Assembly (NCBI GenBank): GCA_008828725.1
Contig: MEHQ01002239.1
Location: forward strand, 22,151 to 86,150
Length of the DNA: 64,000 bases
From: Saccharina japonica
Lineage: Eukaryota > Sar > Phaeophyceae > Laminariales > Laminariaceae
Reading direction: 5' to 3'
Program-made: the position numbers and the translations under genes
In this document: positions 1 through 12,189 of the stretch, in pieces
How positions within the stretch are numbered: position 1 is the first letter of the stretch
Layout of the letters: every line of letters starts with the position of its first letter
The notes under the pieces: generated by a model
What the model saw: only the letters and a program-made list of their open reading frames with translations
Told to the model about the DNA's origin: nothing
Databases searched by the model: none

Positions 1-1
1 T

Positions 2-3000
2 GGTGGTGGTGGTGGTGGTGGTGGTGGCGCAAAAACAGACACTACTCCAACCCGTGCTAGGGCAACGAAGACGACTGCGTGGAGGAAAGCCGCGGAGCCC
101 GTGGCTACTACCATCGACGGCGAAGCTAAGACGTTCGGAAGTGACAGCGACAATCAACCCAGCAACGGCATCAAAACGATGACGAAGATGACGACGACGA
201 GTAGCAGCAGCAGCAGCAGCAACGGTACCGGCGTCACCAACAGGGGCAGCAGTAGCAACAGCGTCGTTGTCTACAGCGTGTCGTCTCCGCGAGCAGCACG
301 CCGCTTGGTCGCTCCCTCGTCGGAAAGCGATCGCAATGGCTACGCGACGAGCAGCGGCAGCAGCGGTAACCCCGCTCTCCCGAGAAGCGTTGTCGGAGCT
401 ACTACCCCCCCTTCGCGAAGCGTTGGAGAGAGTGCCGCACGCGACACTACCGGTGGTGGTGGTGGTGGTGGTGGTGTCCGATTCAGTGCTAGCGGGGGTA
501 GTGATGGTGCGCGATACGGCGGTACTGGCTTTGTCGTCGCCAGCAGCGAAACGACGGGCATCGGCTCTAAAACAAGCACGGCGGCTGGGGGGAAAGGGGA
601 AGAGCTGCGGCCGGCACAAGCGGTAGCAATTCCTGCCAAGGTGAGACAGCGGGGGGTCTGCATTTGTTTTTTCTTAACGCGCTATTCAATAGTCAGTCGA
701 GGTTCATCATCCTCCTGTGCTACGAGTGCCGTGTAACACGCATGATAAACCACACGCTCTCCCTCGGGCGAAGTTCGGAGCTGAAAACTCTCGACAATTA
801 GGAAAAGGTGTAAACGCCGAGCAATGCGTCATGTATGGCAAAATCTCGTCGACATGAAATATTTCCGCACGAAGTCAGCATTTTTTGTTTTTGTGTGTGT
901 GCCCCCCCCGCCCCTTGCAGAAGAGAAAACTCGACTCGGAAAACATCGTTCCAGCGTGGAGCGTTGTCTTTCGTGTTGTTGTACTGTAGTGTGCAAGATT
1001 AAAAAAAAAACGCCTTTATGTTTAGCCTTATTATTATTGCGTTTGCGCCACCCCGAGAATGTGCAGCATGATGGGCGTCAACGTTAATCACTCAACAACA
1101 TTGCATTCCCCGAAAGGAAAAACCAAACAGGGGAAATCAAGTAAGGAGTCCTTGATGGACTGCATTAGCTTATTGGACTGCAGTAGCCTATTGGACTGTA
1201 GTAGCTTCACCGTTGATCACTCATAAACATTGCATTCCCCGAAAGGAGAAAAACTACGGGAAATCAAGCAAGGAAACCTACTGGACTACAGTAGCCTATT
1301 GGACTGCAGTAGCCTATTGGGGTACAGTAGCTTCGATGTTGACCACTCGTAACCATTGCATTCCCCGAATGGAGAAAAACCACTGGAAATCAAGCAAGGA
1401 AACCTATTGGACGACAGTAGGCTATTGGACTGCAGTAGCCTATTGGACTACAGCAACTTCACTCTTGATCACTCATAAGCATTGCATTTCCCGAAAGGTG
1501 AAAAACCGCGGGAAATCAAGCAAGGAAACCTATTGGACTGCATTAGCCTATTGGACTGCAGTAGCCTATTGGACTACAATAGCCTATTGGGGTACAGTAG
1601 CTTCAAGGTTGATCACGCATAAACATTGCATTCCCCCAAATAAGGAGGAAAAACCACGGGAAACTAAAACAAAAAGGAAAACCCACGCACGAAGTCGAAC
1701 TCCCGTCTGTACTTTTCTTGTTGCTGAATCGTTATCGGTGATTTTGTTCGCTGCGCGATCCGTTTGAGTGCTGAAACTCGCTTTTCGCGCATCCCCATTC
1801 TCCGATGCACCTAATTTTCCACTGAACGGTAGGGTGCTGTATCGAATTTTCCGCTGATAAAAAACGAAACCGTCATACCCTCTGTGCTCTTTCTCCTCAT
1901 CCTATTCCTCCCCCTCCTCCTCCTCCTCCTCCTCCTCCTCCACTTTCTCCTCATTATATTCCTCCTCCTCCTCCTCCTCCTCCTCGTGCTCCTTTCTCTC
2001 TTCCGGCCATAAGAAGGAAGCACCGGTGCCATATCGCCGCCCACATGCTCCTCCGGAGCGGCCGCCGCCGTCGTCTGCTCTGGCCACGGTCTCTGGCTTC
2101 CACAAGAGAATTACACGGCGAATCATGCGCGGCGCTAGAGGTTCAGACGACCAGCAAGAAAAGCAGAAACAATCACACCAGGGCGATGACAACCACGATG
2201 AGGATGGTGATAACGATGATGGCGATGACAACGATGCAGATGATGATGATGATGGTGGTGGTGGTGATGATGACGACAATGATGATGGTGATGTTCGTGA
2301 CAAGCCGAGATTGAAAGAACGCAACAGAGGCAGCAAGGGAGAAGGAAGGGGAAAGACCGGGGGCGGGAGAGGGAGAGGGGGAGGGGGAGAAGGAAGGGGT
2401 AGCGGCAGGGGGGACAGCGATGGAGGAAGAGGAGGAGGAGGAGGACGAGGAGGAGGAAAAGGAGGAGGTACGAAGAAGAGAAGCCGATGTGGGAAACACA
2501 TAACATGTGTCGCTGTCAGCCACATGTACGAGGTGAGAGGGAACGCGGGGGTATGCGGGGTGCGCTCATTAGCCGCATGTCATGCATGGCCGTAATCGTA
2601 CGACTATAGACCCTTGCATCCCTACAATACCGTGACGCAACAGGTCGGGTTCTCACCGACCAGGCAGACATGATCATTCGCATCCCTACAATGCCGGGAC
2701 GGAGCGCGTCGGGTATTAATCGACCGGGAATATATTGATTGCTTGCACCAAGCGCGAAGCACCGTGAGATGTTCGGCGAGTCGCATGAAGGGTGAGCTGC
2801 ATCCTGCTGAGAACGGCGGGTGGTAGATACGTTGGCGTTATCATTGTTCTCCCGTCAGGCCAACCCGACGCACGCTTAGCCCCGAAATAAAAAAATGGTC
2901 CAACTCCACATCACAAATATCGACTAAGAAAAGCGTGCTGTAGCCCTTCTCTGGCGTTTTTTGTTTTGTTTTTGGGCGTGTACGTGGAAGGAGCGATGGG

Positions 3001-5175
3001 AGCCGGGTGGCGGTTTAAGAGAGGGATTTTGCTACTTTCAAGCCCATTTTTTGTGTGTTCCCTCTGACGGGACTCCCCAATTGAGCCCAAAATTGATGAG
3101 CTACAGTAGTACCCAATTATAGTCGTATCCGATGTGTATTGCATGTTATTATTTGCAAGACCATTTGATTGCATCATATATCGGGGCTTGGCTTGACAAA
3201 GAGTGTCAAAGGCAGTTGCTTGGGTGGGGTATGGAGCTCTTCACGCCATGAGCCCCCGGAAAATTAGGCGCCACCCCTCGAAGGCAAAACACGCGCCATG
3301 ATACAGTATCGGCTGAAGTACCTCTAGTAGATCACGACATACCAAAAACCAAAAGCGTGGGAAGGGAATAACTACGACACCAAAGAAGTAGTTCCACACA
3401 ACAGTACGTACGTAATACGGACTGCTGTTACGGGAAGAGTTGCCTGCTCCTGTAAACGACGATGCTGTGAAGTGCGCTACGTACTTCGTACTCGGCCAAA
3501 TAATATGAACCATAACGCCAAATTCTCTCTACAACAACAAACCATAGTTGATTATTATATCGGTTCGCGATTCCTAATAATAAACTTTCTCCTCGTACTA
3601 TCATTTGCTCCACCCGCGGGCATGCACGTGTTCCCAACTGGAAAAACAAATGTGCAGGAGAGCTGTACCGCTGCAAAAAAAAGGCTTACGGACAAGTGAG
3701 TGCCTGAGGTCCCGAAACTAAATCACTGGTAACTATTGCGGGGGACCATACGAAGTAAATAGGGGATCTACGGTAGACACAAAAACCTACCAGGTATGTT
3801 TACCTGTTTTCGCTAACCATAGTTGGTCCTATTTACTATGGTCCCCCGTAGTAGTAGGCCTGCGAAGAAGGGGAATGCCGTGGCCTGTCTTCACAGCTAA
3901 GCCATTATTTCGGGGGAACGTACCGTAGAAATCAGGACTAAATTTGGTGAGTTAAAAACAGAGAAATTTACGGTTTTTGGAGGGTCCATCGTGGACTCTG
4001 ATTACCTTATCGTCTCCCGTAAAAGCTGGGTTGGGAACTACGCCAACTAATAGCTGACCTTCCTGGTAATTATTCCATGCAAATAAAAGACACATGTCGT
4101 GCCAGTCAGATTATAGGTGCGAAGAAGGAGAAATCAGAAAAAAAAGCCGCGATACCCAGCCAACTGTTTTTTTTTCCTCCGGTGGATGGGTAAAAATAAA
4201 GCTTACGCCCTCCACAGTTCCACATCTCACTGCGTGTCGTGTGTCAATTCACTCCATGCCCCCTCGGAAGTATCAGCCCTTGCTGCCTACGACTCCGGAG
4301 ACTTGAGCATGTTGACCCGACCTGACCCCCGAAGGGACTCGGTGCGGTGGGGATAGCCACCCAAAGAGTAAACTCTCCCGGTAGTGTGGAACTTGCCGAG
4401 GCTCATCCACCAACAAAAACCCAGGCCAAGAAGCCTTCCCGCTAGACTCGGATCAATTGCGATCCACCCTACCCGTTTAGGCGTTGGTCCTCACAACTGA
4501 TGAACGATTTGACGCGTGCTACAATAGAGGTCTCACTTTCTGGGCAAAGCATTTCTGAGTGATGACTCAGTTGACTATTAGTACACACCTCAGTTGAGGA
4601 ACTACCCAATAAGGCGTATGCCTTATAAGGCGTGCCTCATCGTGGGATTGGTCATCGGGTTAAGCTCAGTTTTCTCAAAGTCAGTTTTTTTTGTGAGGTT
4701 GTATCGAGCACCTATACTGTAATCAAGTGACCACCCTCACAAAAATACAGGCGTACCCCTTTCAACTCGCAGCCCTAGAACTGGAAAACCACTGGAGACG
4801 CAGGCACGGAGAGCTGAGAATGCGAGAACATCGTCATCATCGTTATCTTCATCGTCATCATCCATCATCATCATCATCATCATCTTCGTCATCATCCTCA
4901 ACAACATCATCATAGTCATCGTCACAATCGTCATCATCATCGTCATCATCATCTTCATCATCATAATTGTCATCATCACCATCATCATTGTCATCAGTAT
5001 CTTCTTCTCCATCATCATCACCACCACCACCACCACCATCATCATCGTCAACATCAACATCACCATCGTCATCATAATTATCATCATCGTTATCATCATC
5101 GTCACCACCATCATCATCATTATCATCATCGTTATCATCATCATCACCACCATCATCATCAGTATCATAATTATC

Positions 5176-5240
<65 letters not shown>

Positions 5241-8200
5241 TCCATCATCATATCGTCATTATCATCATGTACGCCTTATCTGTTCTAGATATGTACCACA
5301 AACGAACTCACAAAAACGAGCTGCAGACCTCACCCCCCCCCCCGCGCGCCTTCCCCTCGGCTGTATTCGCAGCTAGCAGCAACCGGTTTTCTTAACGGAC
5401 ACGTCATCGTGTGGGACGTCCGAAAGGGGTCGTCCTCGTGCGGCCTGGGAATCCTCAAAGCCCACAATGGGTACCAGGTTTGTGACAGATAAGACACTAA
5501 CGAAGACATTACTTTTTTTTACTATCGTAGCCGAGCACGGGCCGAAAAATGACAGGCCCTTTTTTTGTCATGGTATTCATGGGCAATCACCGTTTCCCCT
5601 ATACGTATTGTCGAGGTGGCGTGTTTCTGGTAAAACACGCTGAGAAATTTATATTTGCTCGTCCCCTGTTAAGAAATTCCTCTGACCCCTGCCCCATACT
5701 GCACAAATGTTATCCGATATCTCAACTGGTCAGAAAAATAATGAGCCAAAATATGAAAACCCCTCGTGCCGTGGGGCGAGTCGTCTTGGGGGTAAAAAGT
5801 ACAATCAACCCCTACCCGTACATAGCAGCACGGCTCGACCCCGACGACAACAAGAAAAAACTGCTGTTGACAACAACCCGCGACGCACAGGTGAACAGCA
5901 TCTGTTTTCTGGAGCCGAACGCAGCTTTGGCAACGTGCAACCTGGAAGGAGTGGTTGCCGTCTGGCGCATGGGCCCAGACCCCGCCCCCAACCCCGCCGC
6001 GCCTCCCCGAAAAGACGACAACGCGGAGAGGGAGGAGGAGGACGAGGAGGACGAGTCGACGCGAGAAGACGGGGAAGGTGTTGGGGTTGACAAAAAAACG
6101 AACTTTTCCGGCGCGTCAACATCGCGAAGATCATCCGTGTCCGGCGGTGAGTCGCTGGCACGATACGTGAGGGGGAGAAACCTTCGCTCTGACGGCTCAC
6201 GGATATTAAGACGTGGAGAGTTTTATGTCGTGTCAACATAGTGTGGTATAAGTATCTGGCACAGTAGAGCTTACCACTTTTTCTAGATTTAGTCTGATTG
6301 GCTTAGGGTCAGGGTTTAGATTGATTTGGTTGGCTCATGGTTGGGGTTTTGGGTTGATAATATTGGCTTAAGGTTAGGGTTAGGGTTAAGGTTAGTCAAA
6401 GTCGTTTCGTACACAGTCAGTGTGTATCAACCATTGTCTCGAAAAGGTGGTAAGCAATCCCCCTCATGTGGCAAGGCACCTACGCGGCAGTTACATGGTA
6501 CACCCCATTGCTGTCTTTCGAAAGTGACCACACCCGAACTCAATTCCATTCATTCGACGATGTTCATCCATATGCAAGAAAATCCGCCTCACTAGCGGTT
6601 CTTTAGTAGGATTCAGCTCACCCTTCATGCGACTCGACTCGCCCAACACGTCACGTTTCGCTTCGCGCTTGGTGCAAGCAATCAACGTCTGCCTGGTCGG
6701 TGAAAACCCGACGTTTTCCGTCCCGGCATATAGGGATGCGAGGATCCATGGTCATACGCCTACGACCGTGCATGACATGAGTACCCCCCCCCCCCTCCCC
6801 TCCCCTCCCAAGGTGACGATATCTATAGTAACTCCCTACATACCAGGCAGGCATTGCTCGTTTCTAAAGCCGACCTGGCGTGGCGATCGATCAGTTAACC
6901 CCGGCCCTGCTTTTTGTTTTGTTTCGTTTCCCCCCTCTCGCTGGGCGATAAACGAACGACGCTGGCCCACACCCTCGTCTGGTCGCATGATACGACGCAG
7001 CATTTTGTGGCGCGGCGGAATCGGCGGCGGCGGCGGCGGCGGCGAAACAGACTCCTCCTGCTGCTGCTGCTGCTGGTTGGAGAAGAAAGCGGGTCGCGGG
7101 AAGCATGGCGCCGTGCTCGTCCTGGAAGTGTGTGGCCCTGTTCGTCAACAACACCACCGCTTTCCCCCCCACGCGCGATATAGTGGGTAGCGGTGGGGGC
7201 GGGAAGGTGAAGGACGGCTCGCCCGGGCCCTCGGCGGTGAACAGTCTGGCGTGGAGCAGCGTGGAGGAGAGGCTGTTCACAGGCGACACGGACGGGTTGG
7301 TGAAGGTAAGCACGGGAAGAATACAAGAAAGCAGCGTCCGGACAAGCTTGAGGAGAGCGGACCGGATAAACCAAATTAAACCGAGTAACATTAACTATCG
7401 CTACGTACTCGATATTTGTTTATCACGATTTTCCCGCTGTGGGGCCGCCGAGATTAGTCTGCGTGGTAAGGAAAATAACTCAAGATACATTACACGTTTA
7501 TACCCTGAACAAAAAAAGGTCTGGGATGTCAAGGGAGCGATAACATGCTGGGGGAGTGCACGAGACGGAGAAAGCCACAGCAGCGCCACCAATGGCGCCA
7601 GTTTGGCCGCTGCCAGCGATAACGACAACAGCAGCCGCGGGAGCCACGGCAAGAATAGAATCAGCAGAAACGCCAACGGCCGCGGCTGGAAAACCCGCGC
7701 CACCACCAAGAACAACAACAACAACGACCATGGCAGCAGTAACACAATCCTAACCAAAACTATTGGCGAGGTCGACGCCGGGACCACCACCGCTTGCGAC
7801 CAGCGGTTCAACCGGACCGGCTCTCCCACCACCGAAAGCCATCCATCCCCGATCAAAACCTCAACGGTATCGGCAGCATCAGGAGCTCCAGTAACCCCAC
7901 CAGAGGCAACCAAATTCAGTGCCAGCTCCTCGACCTTCGATGCAACGCCAGCATCGAGGAGTGATGGCGAGAGAGAAGAAGCGAAAGGCGGCGTGAGAGA
8001 AAACGAAAGCGTCTGCAGACGCAGCAGCGACGGGAAGGGCGGCGGGCGGGAAGCCGTCGCCCCCCCCTCTGCGAGTGGTGACGGCTCTAGCGCAACGTTG
8101 TGGCCGACGGAGTCTGGTGGGCCCAACCAAGGCGGAGCTTTCGCGGACAGGTATGGTTTTTACAGAAGGTTCATCGCTTTTCGATAGCCTGTTGACTGGA

Positions 8201-8784
8201 CCACTTGTTCGTGCTACGTATCTATCTATCGTTTGCAAGCAGCTTATACAGTTGTCATGCTATATTGCCTGAAACGCTTGAGCAAGTGACCATGTTATCA
8301 CCTGCGCGTGCTTGATCACGCTTCACAAAAATGTCATGCTTATCTTCCCCTTCCCCCCCACCCCTCCTTTTTTTTAGCATTTCTGCATCGAGTGATCGGT
8401 CGTGACACAATTTTGGTCCAATTTCAGCGTACTTGTAACCCTAAACTAAAAAAATATTTTGCGACATGCTATGAACAAAAAAAAAGGTTCGGACGAGGCA
8501 TAGGTCTTCAGTTCGTCAAGCTCGTGGGCGAGTGGAGGCCCGGCCGGGAGGGTCGCCAAGAAGTCATCAAGGTCAAGGTGTTCGAAGACCAGAACGTCGA
8601 GTTTCGGACAAGGGCGAAAGCGAAGGCAAAGGTTGCTGATCGCGTGCGTCGCGGCGACGACGACGACGGAAAAACAGCGGCGGTGGTAACGCAAAGCGGG
8701 AACGTCATCGTGGCGACGATCACGCCGGACAAGCTAGTGAGGTTCTGGAATTGTCACGGAGGAGCGCTGGGGAGTCTCGACCAG
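2..8784 (+). CDS. WD40-repeat protein, partial at its 5' end
   Basis: Six exons join in phase: 2-640, 5373-5477, 5891-6146, 7001-7305, 7519-8150 and 8487-8784. The first exon is open to the window edge, so the start lies upstream. It is low-complexity (Ser, Thr and Gly runs). WD40 blades are visible from exon 2: GFLNGHVIVWDVRKG, then VNSICFLEPNAALATCNLEG followed by VVAVWRMG. Exon 4 has AVNSLAWSS and TGDTDGLVK, which splices to VWDVKG in exon 5. Exon 6 has VIVATITPDKLVRFW followed by GGALGSLDQ. Long disordered insertions separate the blades, mainly exon 5 (Asn, Ser and Thr rich). Blades of this kind act as protein-binding propellers. The closing W-x-x-x-G-x-x-x-G-x-x-x-Q pattern recalls flagellar WDR49/CFAP337 proteins, which is inference only. 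The last exon ends at CAG followed by GCGAGT, read here as a GC donor. If it is not used, the frame stops at 8829. Introns 4 and 5 end in AACAAAAAAAG-type acceptors. The family is fairly sure, the 3' end is not. Confidence 0.72.
1085..1650. repeat. Minisatellite, period 126 bp with an 18-bp subrepeat
   Basis: Five occurrences of CATTGCATTCCCC-like sequence start at 1099, 1228, 1354, 1480 and 1624, giving spacings of 129, 126, 126 and 144. Within each unit an 18-bp subrepeat (TATTGGACTGCAGTAGCC) is iterated. All spacings are multiples of three, and one plus-strand frame stays open from 1213 to 1767. It lies in the first visible intron of the WD40 gene. Confidence 0.85.
1895..2470. repeat. Cluster of triplet microsatellites
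   Basis: (CTC)n at about 1905-1985, (GAT)n at about 2195-2295 and a (GGA)-rich stretch at about 2330-2465. The long Asp, Glu, Ser or Pro-rich open frames across this region on both strands are translated repeats, not genes. Confidence 0.85.
2565..2830 (-). repeat. Copy of the poly-C-tailed short interspersed element, reverse orientation
   Basis: It contains the family's signature blocks in reverse: CATGCATGGCCGTA, ACCGACCAGGCAGACAT, GCTTGCACCAAGCGCGAAGC and AGGGTGAGCTGCATCC. The internal CCGGGACGGAGC block is partly duplicated. Confidence 0.75.
3739..3848. repeat. Miniature inverted-repeat element, about 110 bp
   Basis: The ends are inverted copies: CGGGGGACCATA followed by AGTAAATAGG, and CCTATTTACTATGGTCCCCCG. 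No coding capacity. Confidence 0.65.
4838..5250. repeat. (ATC)n microsatellite, about 400 bp
   Basis: An almost uninterrupted run of CAT, ATC and CAC triplets with scattered substitutions. Poly-Met and poly-Asp open frames here are artefacts of the repeat. Confidence 0.9.
6255..6440 (+). repeat. Dispersed element with internal telomere-like repeats
   Basis: It begins ACCACTTTTTCTAGATTT, passes through GGTTAGGGTTAGGGTTAAGG at about 6366-6385, and ends near GTCAGTGTGTATCAACCA. A second copy lies in reverse orientation at about 25140-25305. Conservation on both sides of the TTAGGG stretch shows that this is a dispersed repeat and not a telomere end. Confidence 0.65.
6445..6795 (+). repeat. Poly-C-tailed short interspersed element, near full length
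   Basis: It carries all signature blocks in order: GGCAAGGCACCTACG, GCTCACCCTTCATGCGACTC, GCGCTTGGTGCAAGCAA, GTCTGCCTGGTCGGTGAAAA, GTCCCGGCAT, then GCATGACATGAGTAC and a run of C. No open frame of interest. Confidence 0.8.
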
Positions 8785-8908
8785 GCGAGTGTCGCGACAC
8801 ATCCCCACGGTGGTAGCGCTTGGAGTTAGCGTTTGCGTTCGACGCGTGCCAAGATAGAGGTAGAATGTTTTGGGCAGACATTTTTTTTCTGAATAGCGAG
8901 GCTCCTTA

Positions 8909-9110
8909 GGGCCCATATTAACGAGTATAAAATAAATTCAATTTGGAAAAAAAAAAAAAAATTCGCTTTTCATTGGTCAACACACGCACCAGCACCAAAG
9001 AGTAGGATCTTGGGGTATAATCTTGGGTGGTGGTGCGGGTTCTGACCAATGAAAAGCGGATTTTTTGTTTTTCCAAATTGTTTTTTTTTTTTCTTCGTTA
9101 AAACGGGCCC
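8909..9110 (+). mobile_element. Harbinger-like MITE, copy A
   Basis: A 202-bp element with inverted ends GGGCCCATATTAACGA and TCGTTAAAACGGGCCC. It is flanked on both sides by TTA (8906-8908 and 9111-9113), a 3-bp target duplication typical of PIF/Harbinger transposons. It contains inner inverted blocks TTCATTGGTCA and TGACCAATGAA. Confidence 0.75.
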
Positions 9111-9516
9111 TTAAGCCAAACTCGTCGGTCTTTCGTTATGTGCTGTAGAATATTTATTCATATGCGTAGGCTTATGGGAATCATTCCTCGGGTCGTAGCA
9201 CTTTTATTTTTCCCTCCAAACCATAGTGTTTCAGGCACGAGTATGGAGCTCCATCAGGTGGACCCAGCTCAGAAAAAACATGGTGCACCATATCGTAGCA
9301 TACTTCCTTCTTGTAATTAATGATCTATGATACTAGGTCAGATTGTAGCTCCTCGTACGTAGGAACACAACCGAAGACGACGCGTGCTTACGATAGAGGT
9401 ATAAGGTATACCTTTTTTTGGCTGGAACGTTTTCTGAATGATCTTTGGCTCCTAACGCAAAATCGTCAGGAAGATAACATTTCTTATCTTGTCGAATGCT
9501 ATATTTTTACGTGGTA

Positions 9517-9722
9517 GGGCCCGTTTTAACGAAGAAAAAAAAAATCAATTTGGAAAAAAAGAAAAATCAAATCCGCTTCTCATTGGTCAGAACCGCACCA
9601 CCACCCAAGATTATACCCCAAGATCCTAATCTTTGGTGCTGGTGCGTGTGTTGACCAATGAAAAGCGATTTGAATTTTTTTTTTCCAAATTGAATTTATT
9701 TTGTACTCGTTAATATGGGCCC
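9517..9722 (-). mobile_element. Harbinger-like MITE, copy B, inverted relative to copy A
   Basis: The same element as at 8909-9110 but in the opposite orientation, 400 bp away. The flanks are GTA on the left and TTA on the right. The pair can form a long hairpin in the transcript. Confidence 0.75.
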
Positions 9723-10564
9723 TTAGGCCATGTTGTTGTTGTTGTCTTCACATTAAAACCGTGCCGGTCTCTCTATCCAGTCACCTCCATCTTCCGTACT
9801 AATCCAACACTTGACACGGTCGATTCCCGTGGTCACAAGCAACTCATACAAAAAAAAGGTATACTGAAATAAAAGGGAACCCGAAGGGTCCGCAAAGCGA
9901 ATCAAAGCTCAGTCAAAAACAGATAGTCTGGAGCCCTCCGCTCCCCTCTACACGCTAGGCTGGGTAAAATAAATGGCTTGAAAAGCCGGAAAAGGATAGA
10001 TATGATAATTCCAAAAAATCTGGGAGAGGTATAGAGCTCCTATCCTATAAGCCGCTGCCGCGCCCCACCCTCCAAGGAAAAAAGACAAAAAAAAAAAAAA
10101 AAAAAAAACAGAACCGGAATAAAATATAATTACGTTAAAGTTGGGGCAGCGATTAGCACAGGTTCAGAAAAAACAAGGGTGCATCTCTACTGTGGCATGC
10201 ATGCGTCTATTAATAGTATGACCATTTTTACTACAAGTGACACCTGGTATGTCGGATGCTTGTTTTAGGACTACTGCTGTACGTACCGAATAGAAATCGT
10301 GGTTCGTCGGGTCGCGTGAAACAACCTCCTTCGAAAAGTCATGTTTCGGCCGAGATACGTGAGCTCCTCCTGCGAGGGGCTCAGAAAAATAAGCCACCAC
10401 CCCTGTCAGGTGGCATTGCTCTATGCACCACCCTCTACCGTGGTAGTGATTGCTCTGGTCGCCATTTCGAGGGACGCGTACTGCGATACTTCGAAGTATA
10501 TACCTACAGTCTTATGTTATGCTGCCAAAAGGGTTATCCAATGTAGGTATTGGATTGGATGAGG

Positions 10565-10586
10565 CCCCCTGCTTCGAAGCAGGGGG
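10565..10586. repeat. Perfect 22-bp palindrome
   Basis: CCCCCTGCTTCG followed by its exact mirror complement. The following G run extends it on one side only. Role unknown. Confidence 0.6.
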
Positions 10587-11255
10587 GGGGACTCGCCCGA
10601 TATAAGCTCCGCGCTGAGTGCGGTCTCAGCCAGCGCGGCGCTCATTCCTGGGATTGAAATGACGGTCACAGAAAAATACCACAGTGAATACACCTATACA
10701 CAACGGAAATTGACGGCTTTGAAAATAAGTCGTTCAGATCTACCAGGTATTTCATCAAATATAGACCCATAAAATTGCTCGGCGTTTGTTTTCTCTCTAC
10801 GTTGTCGAGAAACTCATGCGATATACTGGTAGACCCCTAAACATTATCGGCGTTTGCTCTCTGTCTACGTACGTTGTCGAAACATTCAGCTCGGAAATTT
10901 GTCCAAAGCGGACGCGGGGGGGTGTTATTTTTACCACCCTGTGGAATACGGTGGGGGTAGTAGCCCTTTTTTTGGTCAATCGGTTTTTGCTGACCGACGG
11001 ATCGGGCCTCCTTGAACGAGAAACTCCCCAAAATCGTTGGAACACCATTTTGTTTTGACGGGGGGGGGGGGTGTTCACAAGAATATTTGTGACTTTACCT
11101 CTGCGTGCGCAGGCCATGGGATTATTCGTCGGGTTGGGATCTCGTTTTTGCGTCAAAGTCAGGTGTTATGTGAGGTGTGGGGCTCCCCGAGTGCGGAAAA
11201 ACGCCTCCGCAAACTGTAGGTGTACCCTACAACCAGGACGTAGACAGTTATGATG

Positions 11256-11523
11256 AGGTTGCACCTGCAAAAGTTTTTTGTGCAGGCTGTGTGAGCCAAT
11301 TTCATCCTTGCCCGTCGACCCAGACCAAGCCAACCCCAGACACACCCCTAAAACCCTAACCCGAACCCACCCAACCCCTTGGGGAGCACGAGGTCGGCAG
11401 GGGCAAGCCACGCGGCTCCGCCGCGTGTTTTGATGGCGTTTTTCCGAAAAAAAACATGCGGCCCAAAGGCCAGCCTCCACATTAAAACCAGCATCCTGCA
11501 CAAAAACTTTGCAGGTGCAACCT
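11256..11523. repeat. Inverted-repeat element, 268 bp
   Basis: The ends AGGTTGCACCTGCAAAAGTT and AACTTTGCAGGTGCAACCT are inverted copies. The centre holds a small CACGCGGCTCCGCCGCGTG hairpin and a CCCTAAAACCCTAACCC stretch. No open frame of note. Confidence 0.6.
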
Positions 11524-12083
11524 GCACAAGTACGCGTCCTACTCATACGATCGTAGGAGACTGGTCTTTTTGGGTCCGTCAAGACCTATTTTGGCTTTAC
11601 TATCTTCACCAAAGATACTATTAATAGGAGACCCGGCAACGCGCTATAGATCTTAGAAGACCCGGAGTAGATATGTCTGCCTTGAAAGGTCTAGATCATG
11701 TTGAAATGATCTGAATGATCTGCCGGAGGTGTGGATGGTTTGGCGCAAAGCAAACACCACTCGCAACACATACATACCATGCACCCGTTCTTGAAACACA
11801 AATTCCTGGTACATGGCAGCATGTACACCTTGTGAGCTGCCCCAACAAACGCCCATGAGGCACTGAAAAACAAAACGCAACCACTCTTCCTTTTCGCTTT
11901 TTTCCGGGTGCCTGGTCTTACAAAAATCCCGGTTTACATGGCAGCATATACACCTTCTAAACTGAACTGCCCCCCACAACGTCTATTGAACACTGATTTA
12001 AAAAAAACTCAACCAACCACCCCTCCTCCTTCGTTTCTTTTTTTTTTCACAATGCACGGGGCGTGTACATTTATGTCTATCAG

Positions 12084-12189
12084 GAGTTCGTCGCGTCTCC
12101 GAACCACGAGATCGCGGCGCGTCCACTGGCTTCATGGCGCATGTGCGTGGTGGGCAGCGGCGTGGCTAGCAAGGGCCAACGCGTCGGCG
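12084..12189 (+). CDS. Possible downstream exon of the WD40 gene
   Basis: A CAG acceptor after a pyrimidine-rich stretch opens a phase-0 frame, which matches the phase left by the GC donor at 8785. It reads EFVASPNHEIAARPLASWRM and continues CVVGSGVASKGQRVGG. A GTGCAAG donor follows at 12190. Past that donor the frame becomes an Asp-rich run and stops at 12341. A second candidate exon starts after the CAG at 12669-12671, with AAVHKVEHVYRNNEKNG in one frame, but its phase does not join neatly. No WD blade is obvious in either, so this could be unrelated or non-coding. Transcript reads would decide. Confidence 0.25.

Noticed and set aside
267-626. Alternative frame with a poly-Val run in the first WD40 exon
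   Set aside because: It stops before the GTGAGA donor at 641, while the overlapping frame is open from the window edge and joins exon 2 in phase.
4737-5241. Poly-Asp and poly-Met open frames on the minus strand
   Set aside because: They are translations of the (ATC)n microsatellite with no other content.
6357-6390. Telomere or chromosome end
   Set aside because: Only about two TTAGGG units, flanked on both sides by a repeat that recurs at 25 kb.
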